Below, piece after piece: positions 7,556 through 13,071 of a stretch of 13,071 nucleotides of DNA. How positions within the stretch are numbered: the first letter of the stretch is position 1; each line of letters starts with the position of its first letter. The DNA lies in assembly GCA_945906835.1 (NCBI GenBank), contig CAMDRL010000019.1, forward strand, positions 1 to 13,071. Reading direction: 5' to 3'. Under the pieces are notes generated by a model. The model saw only the letters and a list, made by a program, of their open reading frames with translations. It did no database searches and was not told the origin of the DNA. This DNA is from Rickettsia typhi (GTDB lineage Bacteria > Pseudomonadota > Alphaproteobacteria > Rickettsiales > UBA1997). Position numbers and translations under genes: made by a program.

Positions 7556-9940
7556 TTAAGTTTGGCATTTGTTAATACGAAGCGAATTAAATAAAACCAA
7601 CAACGAGGATGACGACATTGCAAAAGCTGCAACTAAAGGTACTACAAACCCAGCAACTGCAAAAGGCAAGGCAATTAAATTATAAATTAAGGCTATTAAT
7701 AAATTTTGCTTCATTAAATGAATTGCTCTTTGTGAAGAATTTATCACCGAAATTACTGGCGCTAATTTCTGACCTTGAATTATAATATCTGCAATATTTT
7801 GACTAATATCAGAGCCATCAGAGAAAGAAATTGAAACATCAGCCACAGCCAGAGATGGCGCGTCATTTAAACCATCACCAATCATTAGAATTTTGTGATT
7901 TTGTGATTTTAAATTTTGCAAAAACTCAGCTTTTGAAATTGGCGTTTGTTCAAAATAAAATTCTAAAATTGCAGTTTTTTTAGCAATTATTTTTACAGAT
8001 TTTTCAACATCTCCTGATAATAAAATTATTTTCTTCCCTAAACTTTTTAACTTCTCAACCACTGACTTAGCATCCTCCTTCAATTGATCAGAAAATAAAA
8101 ATACCAATTCATCTTCACCAAATTTCATAAAAGATGTGGTGTAACTTTCATCTTCAAATGAATTTAAAGTAACATCATTTTTTATATCACAAAAACCTTT
8201 TCTGCCCAATTTCAATAACTTATTTTGGTAAACCGATTCTAATCCAAAGCCTTTATTTTCAACAATTTGCAGCTCTTCTAAAACACCATCATAACTTTTA
8301 CTTAAAGCGGCAGAAATTGGATGTTTACTTTTCGCAGCTAAAGATGTAGCTAACTTGAGATATAGCTCTCTTTGCTCATTATTAAGAGAAATTTTCTGAT
8401 TATTCTGTAATAAAATAATCTCCATCAAGCTTGGTTTACCAAAGGTTAAACTGCCAGTCTTATCAAAAATCACCACATCAATTTCACGCAATTTTTCTAA
8501 AGCCTCACCTGATTTTACCAAAATCCCTCTTTTAATAAAATTAGAAATTACAATAGTTTGTACAATCGGCACAGCCAGTGCCAAAGCGCATGGACAAGTA
8601 ATAATTAAAACCGCAGTTGCTTTCATCAAAGCACTTTCCCAGCCCGATTTAAAATAAAAACACCATAACGAAAAAGTTGCAAAAGCTATTGCGTGAATGG
8701 CTGGAGTATAAATTTTTGAAAGCCTGTCTGCAATTCTAATGTAGTGATTTTTTTTATTTTCAACTTCTTCACTCAAGCGAATAATCTCTGCAAGCAAGCT
8801 ATTTTGAGCAGTTTTTGTAACTCTAATTCTCAATGGCAATTCTAAATTTATCATACCTGAAAATACTTGCGCCCCAACGGTAATTTTTTTTGGTAAAGTT
8901 TCGCCGTTAATTAGCGATGCATCAACTTCGCTTTTACCCTCAATAATCAAACCATCTGCTGCAATTTTTTCTCCCGCCGCCACAATTAAAATCATATCTT
9001 TTTTGATATCTTTAACAGGCAAAATTTTTGTTTTTCCATCAATTTCCACGCGACCAAAACTAGCAGAAAGCATGGTAAATTCTGAGGCGATTGAAAAAGC
9101 TTTTTTGCGCGCTTTCATATCTAAATAACGACCAATCAATAAAAAGAAAATCAACATCACAGCCGAGTCAAAATAGACATATTCTTGACCTCGCAAACTC
9201 TCCAAAAGACTAACTGCGCAAGCTAAAAAAATTGCAATAGCAATTGCCAAATCCATATTGGGGTAGCCTGATTTTATTGACCTGAAAGCTGATAAGAAAA
9301 ATGGTCGCGCCGAATAAATAACAACGGGAATGGCGATTAAAGCAGAGAAAAAATGCAGTAAATTTCTGGTATTCGCGCCAATAGTTTGCGGTCCGTAAAC
9401 CCAAAGAATAATCGAGAAAAACATAATATTTCCCGCACCAAAAGCAGCCACCGCTAAGGCTTTTAGAATTGTATCATCATATTTTTTACTTTCCGCTTTG
9501 ATAATCTCTTCATCAAAAGGCAGAAGCTTGTAGCCAATATCACAAATGATTGCGGCAATTTTATTACCATCTTCTTTTTCACCAACCCATTCTAAAAATA
9601 ATGATTTTCTAGAAAGATTAATTCTAGCCTTCACTACATTTTCTTGTTTTTTTAAAATACTCTCAATCAGCCAAACACAAGCCGCACAATGAATTCCTTG
9701 TACCATTAAAGAAATTGAAAAATGACCATTTTTTTGATCAAAAACAAATTCATTAAGATCAATTTTTTCTTCTATTTCTGGTTTTATTTTGCGCTCTTTA
9801 GGGTCAATTAAGCGTAGATTGTAATAATTTTTGAAGCCTAATTTATTGATTGTTTTATAGGCTGAAGAACATCCCAAACAGCAAAAATCTTCTGCAATTT
9901 TTTGAGTATCATTGCCGCAATGTAAACAAGCTTTGATCAT
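7556..9940 (-). CDS. ccoI: Copper-translocating P1B-type ATPase CcoI (FixI)
   Basis: The 794-residue inner-membrane ATPase exports copper to the periplasmic side for cbb3 oxidase assembly. Its N-terminal Cys-rich segment (CLHCGN and FCCLGC, residues 5-24) is typical of FixI/CcoI rather than CopA. A heavy-metal-associated domain follows with GIHCAAC (metal ligands C85 and C88). The actuator loop reads NGET (345-348) in place of the common TGE(S/T). The membrane metal site is CPC (449-451), the phosphorylated Asp lies in DKTGS (D493), the nucleotide-binding HP motif is at 540-541 and GDGLND at 688-693. All catalytic motifs are present. Its ATG overlaps the ccoH stop as ATGA. The metal is inferred from family and neighbours. 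Confidence 0.96.
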   Translation of the reverse strand: MIKACLHCGNDTQKIAEDFCCLGCSSAYKTINKLGFKNYYNLRLIDPKERKIKPEIEEKIDLNEFVFDQKNGHFSISLMVQGIHCAACVWLIESILKKQENVVKARINLSRKSLFLEWVGEKEDGNKIAAIICDIGYKLLPFDEEIIKAESKKYDDTILKALAVAAFGAGNIMFFSIILWVYGPQTIGANTRNLLHFFSALIAIPVVIYSARPFFLSAFRSIKSGYPNMDLAIAIAIFLACAVSLLESLRGQEYVYFDSAVMLIFFLLIGRYLDMKARKKAFSIASEFTMLSASFGRVEIDGKTKILPVKDIKKDMILIVAAGEKIAADGLIIEGKSEVDASLINGETLPKKITVGAQVFSGMINLELPLRIRVTKTAQNSLLAEIIRLSEEVENKKNHYIRIADRLSKIYTPAIHAIAFATFSLWCFYFKSGWESALMKATAVLIITCPCALALAVPIVQTIVISNFIKRGILVKSGEALEKLREIDVVIFDKTGSLTFGKPSLMEIILLQNNQKISLNNEQRELYLKLATSLAAKSKHPISAALSKSYDGVLEELQIVENKGFGLESVYQNKLLKLGRKGFCDIKNDVTLNSFEDESYTTSFMKFGEDELVFLFSDQLKEDAKSVVEKLKSLGKKIILLSGDVEKSVKIIAKKTAILEFYFEQTPISKAEFLQNLKSQNHKILMIGDGLNDAPSLAVADVSISFSDGSDISQNIADIIIQGQKLAPVISVINSSQRAIHLMKQNLLIALIYNLIALPFAVAGFVVPLVAAFAMSSSSLLVLFNSLRINKCQT

Positions 9941-10410
9941 CTGACAATGTAGCGTTTAGTTTCTTGAAAAATATCATCACCTTTTTTGGCTTTTATCAAA
10001 AAATCCCACTGCCCTTTAAGTGGGAAATTTATTTTCGCCTCATAAAGACCACCAATAAATTCCACTTTTTGAGAAAAATCATAACCTTCTTGCGTTGGTC
10101 TTCTAATCTCAACCGTAATCTCAGCATTAGTAATTGGTTGCGAATTTCTATCTTGCAAATTCACCAATAAAACACCTTTATTTTGAGAGAAATAGTTAAA
10201 AGAAATTGTCATTTTCCAGTCCAATTCTTCCTGTTTTTTTTCTTCAGCTATAGTTTGATTATATTTTAAACCTTTTTGATAAGAATTTTCTGTAACAACG
10301 CCTCGCCAAGTCTTCTGCGAAATATAGATAAAAAAAGCATCAACTGAAAAAATCACGCCGAAGAAAATAAAAAACAAATAAGGGATTTTGGATTTTTTTT
10401 GAGGATTCAT
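9937..10410 (-). CDS. ccoH: FixH/CcoH family cbb3 oxidase assembly protein
   Basis: The 157-residue protein has one N-terminal transmembrane helix (about residues 10-31) and a periplasmic domain. The segment just after the helix, ENSYQKGLKYNQTIAEEK (41-58), is the family hallmark, and the remainder is a beta-rich domain ending with a strand-rich GQWDFLIKAKKGDDIF stretch. CcoH acts in assembly or stability of cbb3 cytochrome oxidase together with CcoI. ccoG, the usual first gene of ccoGHIS, is not found upstream; rnpA is there instead, 130 bases away with a palindromic repeat between them. Confidence 0.9.
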   Translation of the reverse strand: MNPQKKSKIPYLFFIFFGVIFSVDAFFIYISQKTWRGVVTENSYQKGLKYNQTIAEEKKQEELDWKMTISFNYFSQNKGVLLVNLQDRNSQPITNAEITVEIRRPTQEGYDFSQKVEFIGGLYEAKINFPLKGQWDFLIKAKKGDDIFQETKRYIVR

Positions 10411-10459
10411 TGGTAAAAAATACTTTGTAATTACTTTTGCGTCGTTCCAACTTGCTTCT

Positions 10460-10528
10460 TGCCATTCCCGCGAAGGCTTGAATCTATCGCAACCAAGAAG
10501 CTGGATTACTGCCTTCGCGGGAATGGCA
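10460..10528. repeat. GC-rich palindromic repeat between rnpA and ccoH
   Basis: Arms 10460-10477 and 10511-10528 are perfect 18-bp reverse complements (core CCATTCCCGCGAAGGC) around a 33-base loop that contains CTGGATT. The arm is much richer in GC than anything nearby. Wording such as TTCCCGCGAAGGC with an adjacent TCCAG is common to dispersed intergenic repeats in many bacterial genomes, so more copies are expected. No U-run follows on either strand, so it is not a standard terminator, though the hairpin could stabilise or attenuate the rnpA-ccoH message. Confidence 0.8.
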
Positions 10529-10540
10529 GATGGTATAACT

Positions 10541-10930
10541 TTATGCTTTTTTATTTGAAGAAACCTGATGAATTCTCTTCAAACAAAATTTTAAATCATC
10601 ATAAATTTTCTTAAACTCAGCCGTGGCAATTTCTCTTCTGGCAATAATAACATAATCCATCTGGAGCTTCGCATATTGAGGCATCAATTCACGCACCAAT
10701 TCGCGCAATCTTCTTTTAGCCAAATTCCTTACAACAGCATTACCCACTGTTTTACTAACGGTATAGCCAATACGGCAAAATTCTGCAGCATTTTTTTTGT
10801 TGAGCTTATCTTGAAAATAAAAAGGAGGCGTAGGATATGTAAGTAAAAGAATGGTTTTGGAGTGAAACTTATCGTTTTTTTTAGCGATTTTTTGAAACTC
10901 TGCGGATTTTGTGATTGTAATAATGCGCAA
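10541..10930 (-). CDS. rnpA: Ribonuclease P protein component
   Basis: RnpA binds the catalytic RNase P RNA and helps it remove 5' leaders from tRNA precursors. The 129 residues show the family order: KSAEFQKI near the start, RIGYTVSKTVGNAVVRN (53-69), the basic helix AKRRLRELVREL (71-82) and DYVIIARREIA (92-102). The usual RNR of the signature reads RNL here (68-70), a slight change. The start is TTG at 10930; no in-frame ATG or GTG gives a full N-terminus, and TTG puts the KSAEF motif at the usual distance. No good Shine-Dalgarno sequence precedes it. The gene follows rpmH as in most bacteria. Confidence 0.95.
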   Translation of the reverse strand: MRIITITKSAEFQKIAKKNDKFHSKTILLLTYPTPPFYFQDKLNKKNAAEFCRIGYTVSKTVGNAVVRNLAKRRLRELVRELMPQYAKLQMDYVIIARREIATAEFKKIYDDLKFCLKRIHQVSSNKKA

Positions 10931-10948
10931 ATTCGTGGAATTTTAGTT

Positions 10949-10976
10949 AAAAAAAGGCGCCTAAAGAAGCGCCTTT
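10949..10976 (-). terminator. Intrinsic terminator/attenuator between rpmH and rnpA
   Basis: On the minus strand AAAGGCGC, an 8-base loop, and GCGCCTTT pair perfectly (10969-10976 with 10953-10960) and run into further T residues (10952-10949), giving seven T in a row. It sits 18 bases after the rpmH stop and 18 bases before the rnpA start. Such a hairpin lets much more L34 mRNA than RnpA mRNA be made while allowing read-through. Confidence 0.85.
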
Positions 10977-10994
10977 ACGAAGAATAACTCTTAA

Positions 10995-11129
10995 TTAAAC
11001 AGTTAAAGAAGCGCGACCTTTTGCTCTTCTACGAGACAAAATTTTACGACCACCAACCGTTGCCATTCTAGATCTAAAACCATGTCTTCTTTTGCGCACT
11101 AATTTGCTTGGCTGCCAAGTTCTTTTCAT
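10995..11129 (-). CDS. rpmH: 50S ribosomal protein L34
   Basis: This gene has 44 codons and encodes [20 protein letters not shown] followed by [20 protein letters not shown] and SLTV, an almost textbook L34: very basic, with the TWQPSK(L/R) start and HGFRxRM and GRK(I/V)LxRRRxKGR motifs. It is a small structural protein of the large ribosomal subunit. An AGGT lies 8 bases upstream of the ATG on the minus strand and could act as a weak ribosome binding site. The downstream hairpin and rnpA complete the conserved rpmH-rnpA pair. Confidence 0.98.
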   Translation of the reverse strand: MKRTWQPSKLVRKRRHGFRSRMATVGGRKILSRRRAKGRASLTV

Positions 11130-11261
11130 ATTTTACCTATATTTTCTGTATTATTCTATCTCTGGAAGATTAACGAGACTACCTGACTAAACTCCATCTT
11201 TAGGGACAAACACTTTATGAACCAAAGTTCTAAATGCAAGTTATTATTTAACGATCTTAGA

Positions 11262-11440
11262 GAAACTGTTGGACACTGTTAGCTAATTATTTTAGCACAG
11301 ATTTTGACATGTTTTTAGCGCTTTTTTGACAAAATTATGATAAATATTTGGATATATTTTGAATAATTTTTTCAAAAAATAAGCAAAAACAGGGCTAAAT
11401 ATGGGATAAAAATAATTAGCTAACAGTCTCTAACATTTGG
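11262..11440. repeat. Long AT-rich imperfect palindrome of about 180 bp (MITE-like or structured RNA)
   Basis: The 19-bp segment ACTGTTAGCTAATTATTTT (11275-11293) recurs as its exact reverse complement at 11409-11427. Outward, 11262-11274 and 11428-11440 still match in part. Inward, the two halves stay recognisably complementary (for example the TGTTTTT region near 11310 against AAAAACA near 11384) to a centre near 11350. It is therefore one long quasi-palindrome. A small inverted-repeat transposable element is the simplest reading. A long hairpin RNA of this size is an alternative, as is a regulatory structure for rpmH 130 bases away. Confidence 0.6.
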
Positions 11441-11448
11441 CAACAGAA

Positions 11449-11472
11449 GGGTAAATTCTTTACCTGTTTTTT
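11449..11472 (+). terminator. Terminator-like hairpin on the plus strand with no plus-strand gene before it
   Basis: GGTAAA (11450-11455), a 3-base loop and TTTACC (11459-11464) form a 6-bp stem, extended by a G-U pair, followed by TG and six or more T on the plus strand. The stem is short and only half GC, so strength is modest. No plus-strand gene precedes it; only the long palindrome does. Confidence 0.35.
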
Positions 11473-11561
11473 AACTTGAAGCAGAATATAAATAAAAGTT
11501 TTTATAACCTAATTTGATTTTTTAACTGGAGTTCTAATTCCAGTTCTAAACCAACCATGCC

Positions 11562-11690
11562 CTATACCAAATCTAAAATCTTTAGATATGGTATAGATTT
11601 ATTTTCACGAACCATTAGGTGCGCCCCACTTTGCGGGGATCCCCGATATACCAAATCAAGAAATATCAATAAATTTTAGATTTGTTATAG
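11562..11690. repeat. 129-bp element with 18-bp terminal inverted repeats and nested internal copies
   Basis: The ends 11562-11579 (CTATACCAAATCTAAAAT) and 11673-11690 are reverse complements with one mismatch. The same unit occurs again inside: 11581-11596 pairs with 11562-11577 (15 of 16, 3-base loop), and 11647-11657 pairs with 11680-11689 region. In the middle lie CCCC (11624-11627) with GGGG, and the perfect palindrome GGGGATCCCC (11635-11644). Four related arms in alternating orientation suggest a compound MITE or two nested palindromic repeats. It lies downstream of panD and could also shape the 3' end of that message. Confidence 0.65.
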
Positions 11691-11826
11691 TCCCAATTCG
11701 GCAGTTTTTACACCAAGGATCAACGCCTATTTTGAAGCACAAAAAAATGCAAAGCCATCAGTCAGAACTCTCTTCTAACAAGACTCCCAGAATAAAAGAT
11801 CCTTGCCATTGAAAATTACAACGATG

Positions 11827-12177
11827 TTAGGACACAATTCTATTGCTCTGATCAACCAAAAGAACCTTTGGCTTAAAACTTTTGGCTTTCTCCTCAGTCA
11901 TTGAAGCATAAGCAATAATAATAACAGGATCTCCAGCATGAACCAATCTTGCCGCCGCGCCATTAACCTTAATTTGTCCACTTCCAGCAGGGGCCGCAAT
12001 TGTGTAAGTGCTGAATCTTTCGCCATTATTAATATTCAGCACATCAACCTTTTCATGAACTAAAATGCCAGAAGCTTTTAATAAATCAGTATCAACTGAT
12101 ATTGAACCTTCATAATTAAGGTCAGCTTGCGTAACGGTGGCACGGTGAATTTTGGCTTTAAAAAGTGTCAGTTGCAT
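11827..12177 (-). CDS. panD: Aspartate 1-decarboxylase (pyruvoyl-dependent)
   Basis: PanD decarboxylates L-aspartate to beta-alanine, a precursor of pantothenate and coenzyme A. The 116-residue proenzyme contains the self-cleavage site Gly24-Ser25 in YEGSIS; Ser25 becomes the pyruvoyl cofactor. Other key residues are in place: K9, R54, T57, Y58 and the [18 protein letters not shown] stretch (61-78) that lines the active site. Length and motifs are normal. Its ATG overlaps the acs stop as TAATG, so it is translated from the same message as acetyl-CoA synthetase. panB and panC are not in the window. No obvious terminator directly follows, only the palindromic elements further on. Confidence 0.96.
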   Translation of the reverse strand: MQLTLFKAKIHRATVTQADLNYEGSISVDTDLLKASGILVHEKVDVLNINNGERFSTYTIAAPAGSGQIKVNGAAARLVHAGDPVIIIAYASMTEEKAKSFKPKVLLVDQSNRIVS

Positions 12178-13071
12178 TATTTTAAATTTTTTAGCTGTTC
12201 AATCACTTCAGGATTAACAAGGGTTGAAATATCTCCTAAATTTTCTTCTTTGGCAAGAATTTTTTTTAGAATTCTGCGCATTATTTTGCCAGAGCGGGTT
12301 TTGGGAAGGTCGAGGACGATGTATATTTTGTCAGGCTTGGCGATTGAGCCAATTTCTTTTTGAATTAGTGAAATGATTTCTTGTTCAATTCCACCTTTGT
12401 CATTCTGAATTTCCTTCTTGTCATTCTGAGCGAAGCGAAGAATCTCTTGCGACTCATTAGATCTTTCGCTTCGCTCAAGATGACAGTTTTTAATATTTCT
12501 CACAATCACAAAAGCGCAAATACCTTCACCCTTAATTTCATGCGGATAACCAATCACCGCAGATTCAGAAACCATCTCATGCATATTAATCACATTCTCA
12601 ATTTCCGCAGTTCCCAAGCGATGCCCCGAAACATTAATCACATCATCAACTCTGCCAATCAACCGATAAAGACCATCCTTATCTCTAAAAGCACCATCTC
12701 CCGCAAAATAATACCCCGAAAATTTCGTAAAATAAGTTTCTAAAAACTTTTTATCGTCACCCCAAACACCGCGCGCCATACTTGGCAATGGCTCTTTGAA
12801 ACAAAGATTTCCTATTTTGTCATTTTCTAAAATTTCTTTACCTTCTTCATCCAAAAGAACCGGCTTGATTCCAGGTAATGGCAAACCAGCAAAAGTTGGC
12901 AAACTATCAGTCACGCCAGCCAAAGATGAAATCAAAATTCCGCCAGTTTCAGTTTGCCACCAAGTATCAACAATGGCACATTTTTTCTTACCAACTTTTT
13001 CATGATACCATAACCAAGCCTCTTGATTAATTGGCTCGCCAACTGACCCCAAAGTTTTTAAAGAAGGCATT
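12177..13071 (-). CDS. acs: Acetyl-CoA synthetase, C-terminal part (5' end outside the window), with inserted palindromic repeat
   Basis: Acs makes acetyl-CoA from acetate, ATP and CoA through acetyl-AMP. About 298 C-terminal residues of a protein usually near 650 are present; the frame is open to the window edge, so the first visible Met is internal. Seen motifs, numbered from that Met, are LGSVGEPIN (7-15), the adenylate-binding [10 protein letters not shown] (35-44), [13 protein letters not shown] (121-133), the hinge [20 protein letters not shown] (139-158) and the catalytic Lys262 in TRSGKIMRR. Between [12 protein letters not shown] and the helix before [10 protein letters not shown] lies an extra peptide, roughly residues 193-226, encoded by a palindromic repeat and containing HLERSERSN and RFAQND. 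It keeps the frame and sits where E. coli Acs, as I recall it, has a short surface loop. The enzyme is probably still active. Confidence 0.95.
   Translation of the reverse strand, partial: MPSLKTLGSVGEPINQEAWLWYHEKVGKKKCAIVDTWWQTETGGILISSLAGVTDSLPTFAGLPLPGIKPVLLDEEGKEILENDKIGNLCFKEPLPSMARGVWGDDKKFLETYFTKFSGYYFAGDGAFRDKDGLYRLIGRVDDVINVSGHRLGTAEIENVINMHEMVSESAVIGYPHEIKGEGICAFVIVRNIKNCHLERSERSNESQEILRFAQNDKKEIQNDKGGIEQEIISLIQKEIGSIAKPDKIYIVLDLPKTRSGKIMRRILKKILAKEENLGDISTLVNPEVIEQLKNLK
12397..12484. repeat. Palindromic repeat inserted in frame inside acs, plus a partial second copy
   Basis: Arms 12420-12445 and 12459-12484 are reverse complements at 23 of 26 positions (core GAGCGAAGCGAAG) around a 13-base loop. 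The end motif TTGTCATTCTGA occurs twice in direct orientation, at 12397-12408 and 12418-12429, exactly 21 bases apart, so both keep the acs frame. Both strands are free of stops across the element. The encoded peptide (HLERSERSN...RFAQND) is of a type I recognise from repeats scattered through many bacterial genomes. Confidence 0.9.

Larger units (their letters stand above)
11130..11826. other. 697-bp gene-free spacer upstream of rpmH and downstream of panD
   Basis: No reading frame with protein-like character is visible on either strand. The stretch contains the long palindrome near 11262-11440, a plus-strand terminator-like hairpin at 11449-11472, a short hairpin at 11524-11545 (AACTGGA with TCCAGTT) and the inverted-repeat element at 11562-11690. 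From 11694 to 11826 I see only an 8-bp inverted pair (CAAGGATC at 11714, GATCCTTG at 11798) too far apart to be telling. The rpmH promoter must lie in 11130-11260, but I cannot fix it; candidate TTGCAT and TTGGTT boxes on the minus strand are weak. Confidence 0.7.

Noticed and set aside
7555..7632. N-terminal extension of ccoS to 90 residues
   Set aside because: The extra 26 residues lie inside the end of ccoI and do not resemble CcoS, whose typical start MSVLIFLIP matches the ATG at 7554.
11130..11560. Replication origin next to rpmH
   Set aside because: oriC lies near rpmH/dnaA in some bacteria, but I found no TTATNCACA-type DnaA boxes and no dnaA, gyrB or parAB nearby.
11694..11826. Possible tRNA or small RNA gene before panD
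   Set aside because: No cloverleaf, T-loop GTTCRA pattern or other RNA signature could be traced; only a widely spaced 8-bp inverted pair is present.
12381..12743. Plus-strand open frame across the acs region with [20 protein letters not shown]
   Set aside because: It is the opposite-strand reading of the palindromic repeat and of acs; the acs frame carries all the family motifs.
1..13071. CRISPR array, toxin-antitoxin pair or defence operon
   Set aside because: No evenly spaced direct repeats, no small paired toxin/antitoxin genes and no nuclease, helicase or reverse transcriptase motifs were found.

Overview
The window looks like chromosome from an AT-rich alphaproteobacterium. Three things point that way: strong A/T bias in third codon positions and spacers, a fixH/ccoH-ccoI-ccoS maturation set for a cbb3-type cytochrome oxidase, and many palindromic repeats, one of them inside a protein-coding gene. 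That combination resembles Rickettsiales or similar host-associated lineages (a Midichloria-like group would fit the cbb3 genes), but this placement is inference; no rRNA or other taxonomic marker is present. Every recognisable gene is on the minus strand, so it is read from right to left.

Right end (13071 to 11827): the C-terminal part of acetyl-CoA synthetase (acs), cut by the window edge, overlaps panD (aspartate decarboxylase) by one base. The acs gene carries an in-frame palindromic repeat that adds roughly 28 residues to a loop of its C-terminal domain. From 11826 to 11130 there is no gene. This spacer holds a 129-bp element with terminal inverted repeats and an internal GGGGATCCCC, a long AT-rich palindrome of about 180 bp, and a stray plus-strand terminator-like hairpin.

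Middle (11129 to 7294): rpmH (ribosomal protein L34, 44 codons), an intrinsic terminator or attenuator, then rnpA (RNase P protein) with a TTG start. A GC-rich palindrome separates rnpA from ccoH-ccoI-ccoS. These three genes are tightly coupled (ATGA overlap, then a 1-nt gap) and should deliver copper to, and help assemble, a cbb3 oxidase encoded elsewhere. The usual yidD/yidC neighbours of rnpA are absent. A 14-bp perfect hairpin ends the group.

Left part (7131 to 1388): six genes that could be one transcript. They are a SPOR-domain lipoprotein, an unrecognised lipoprotein, a D-alanyl-D-alanine carboxypeptidase (dacA family), a YbaB/EbfC DNA-binding protein, phosphoribosylanthranilate isomerase (trpF) and a KimA-like APC-superfamily permease that keeps the residues I recall as the potassium site of KimA. 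The first three form an envelope/septal peptidoglycan module. At the far left are an acidic protein of unknown function and a 129-bp imperfect palindrome touching the window start.

I see no complete novel defence or mobile system. The most interesting material is the set of at least five different palindromic elements in 13 kb, above all the one domesticated inside acs.
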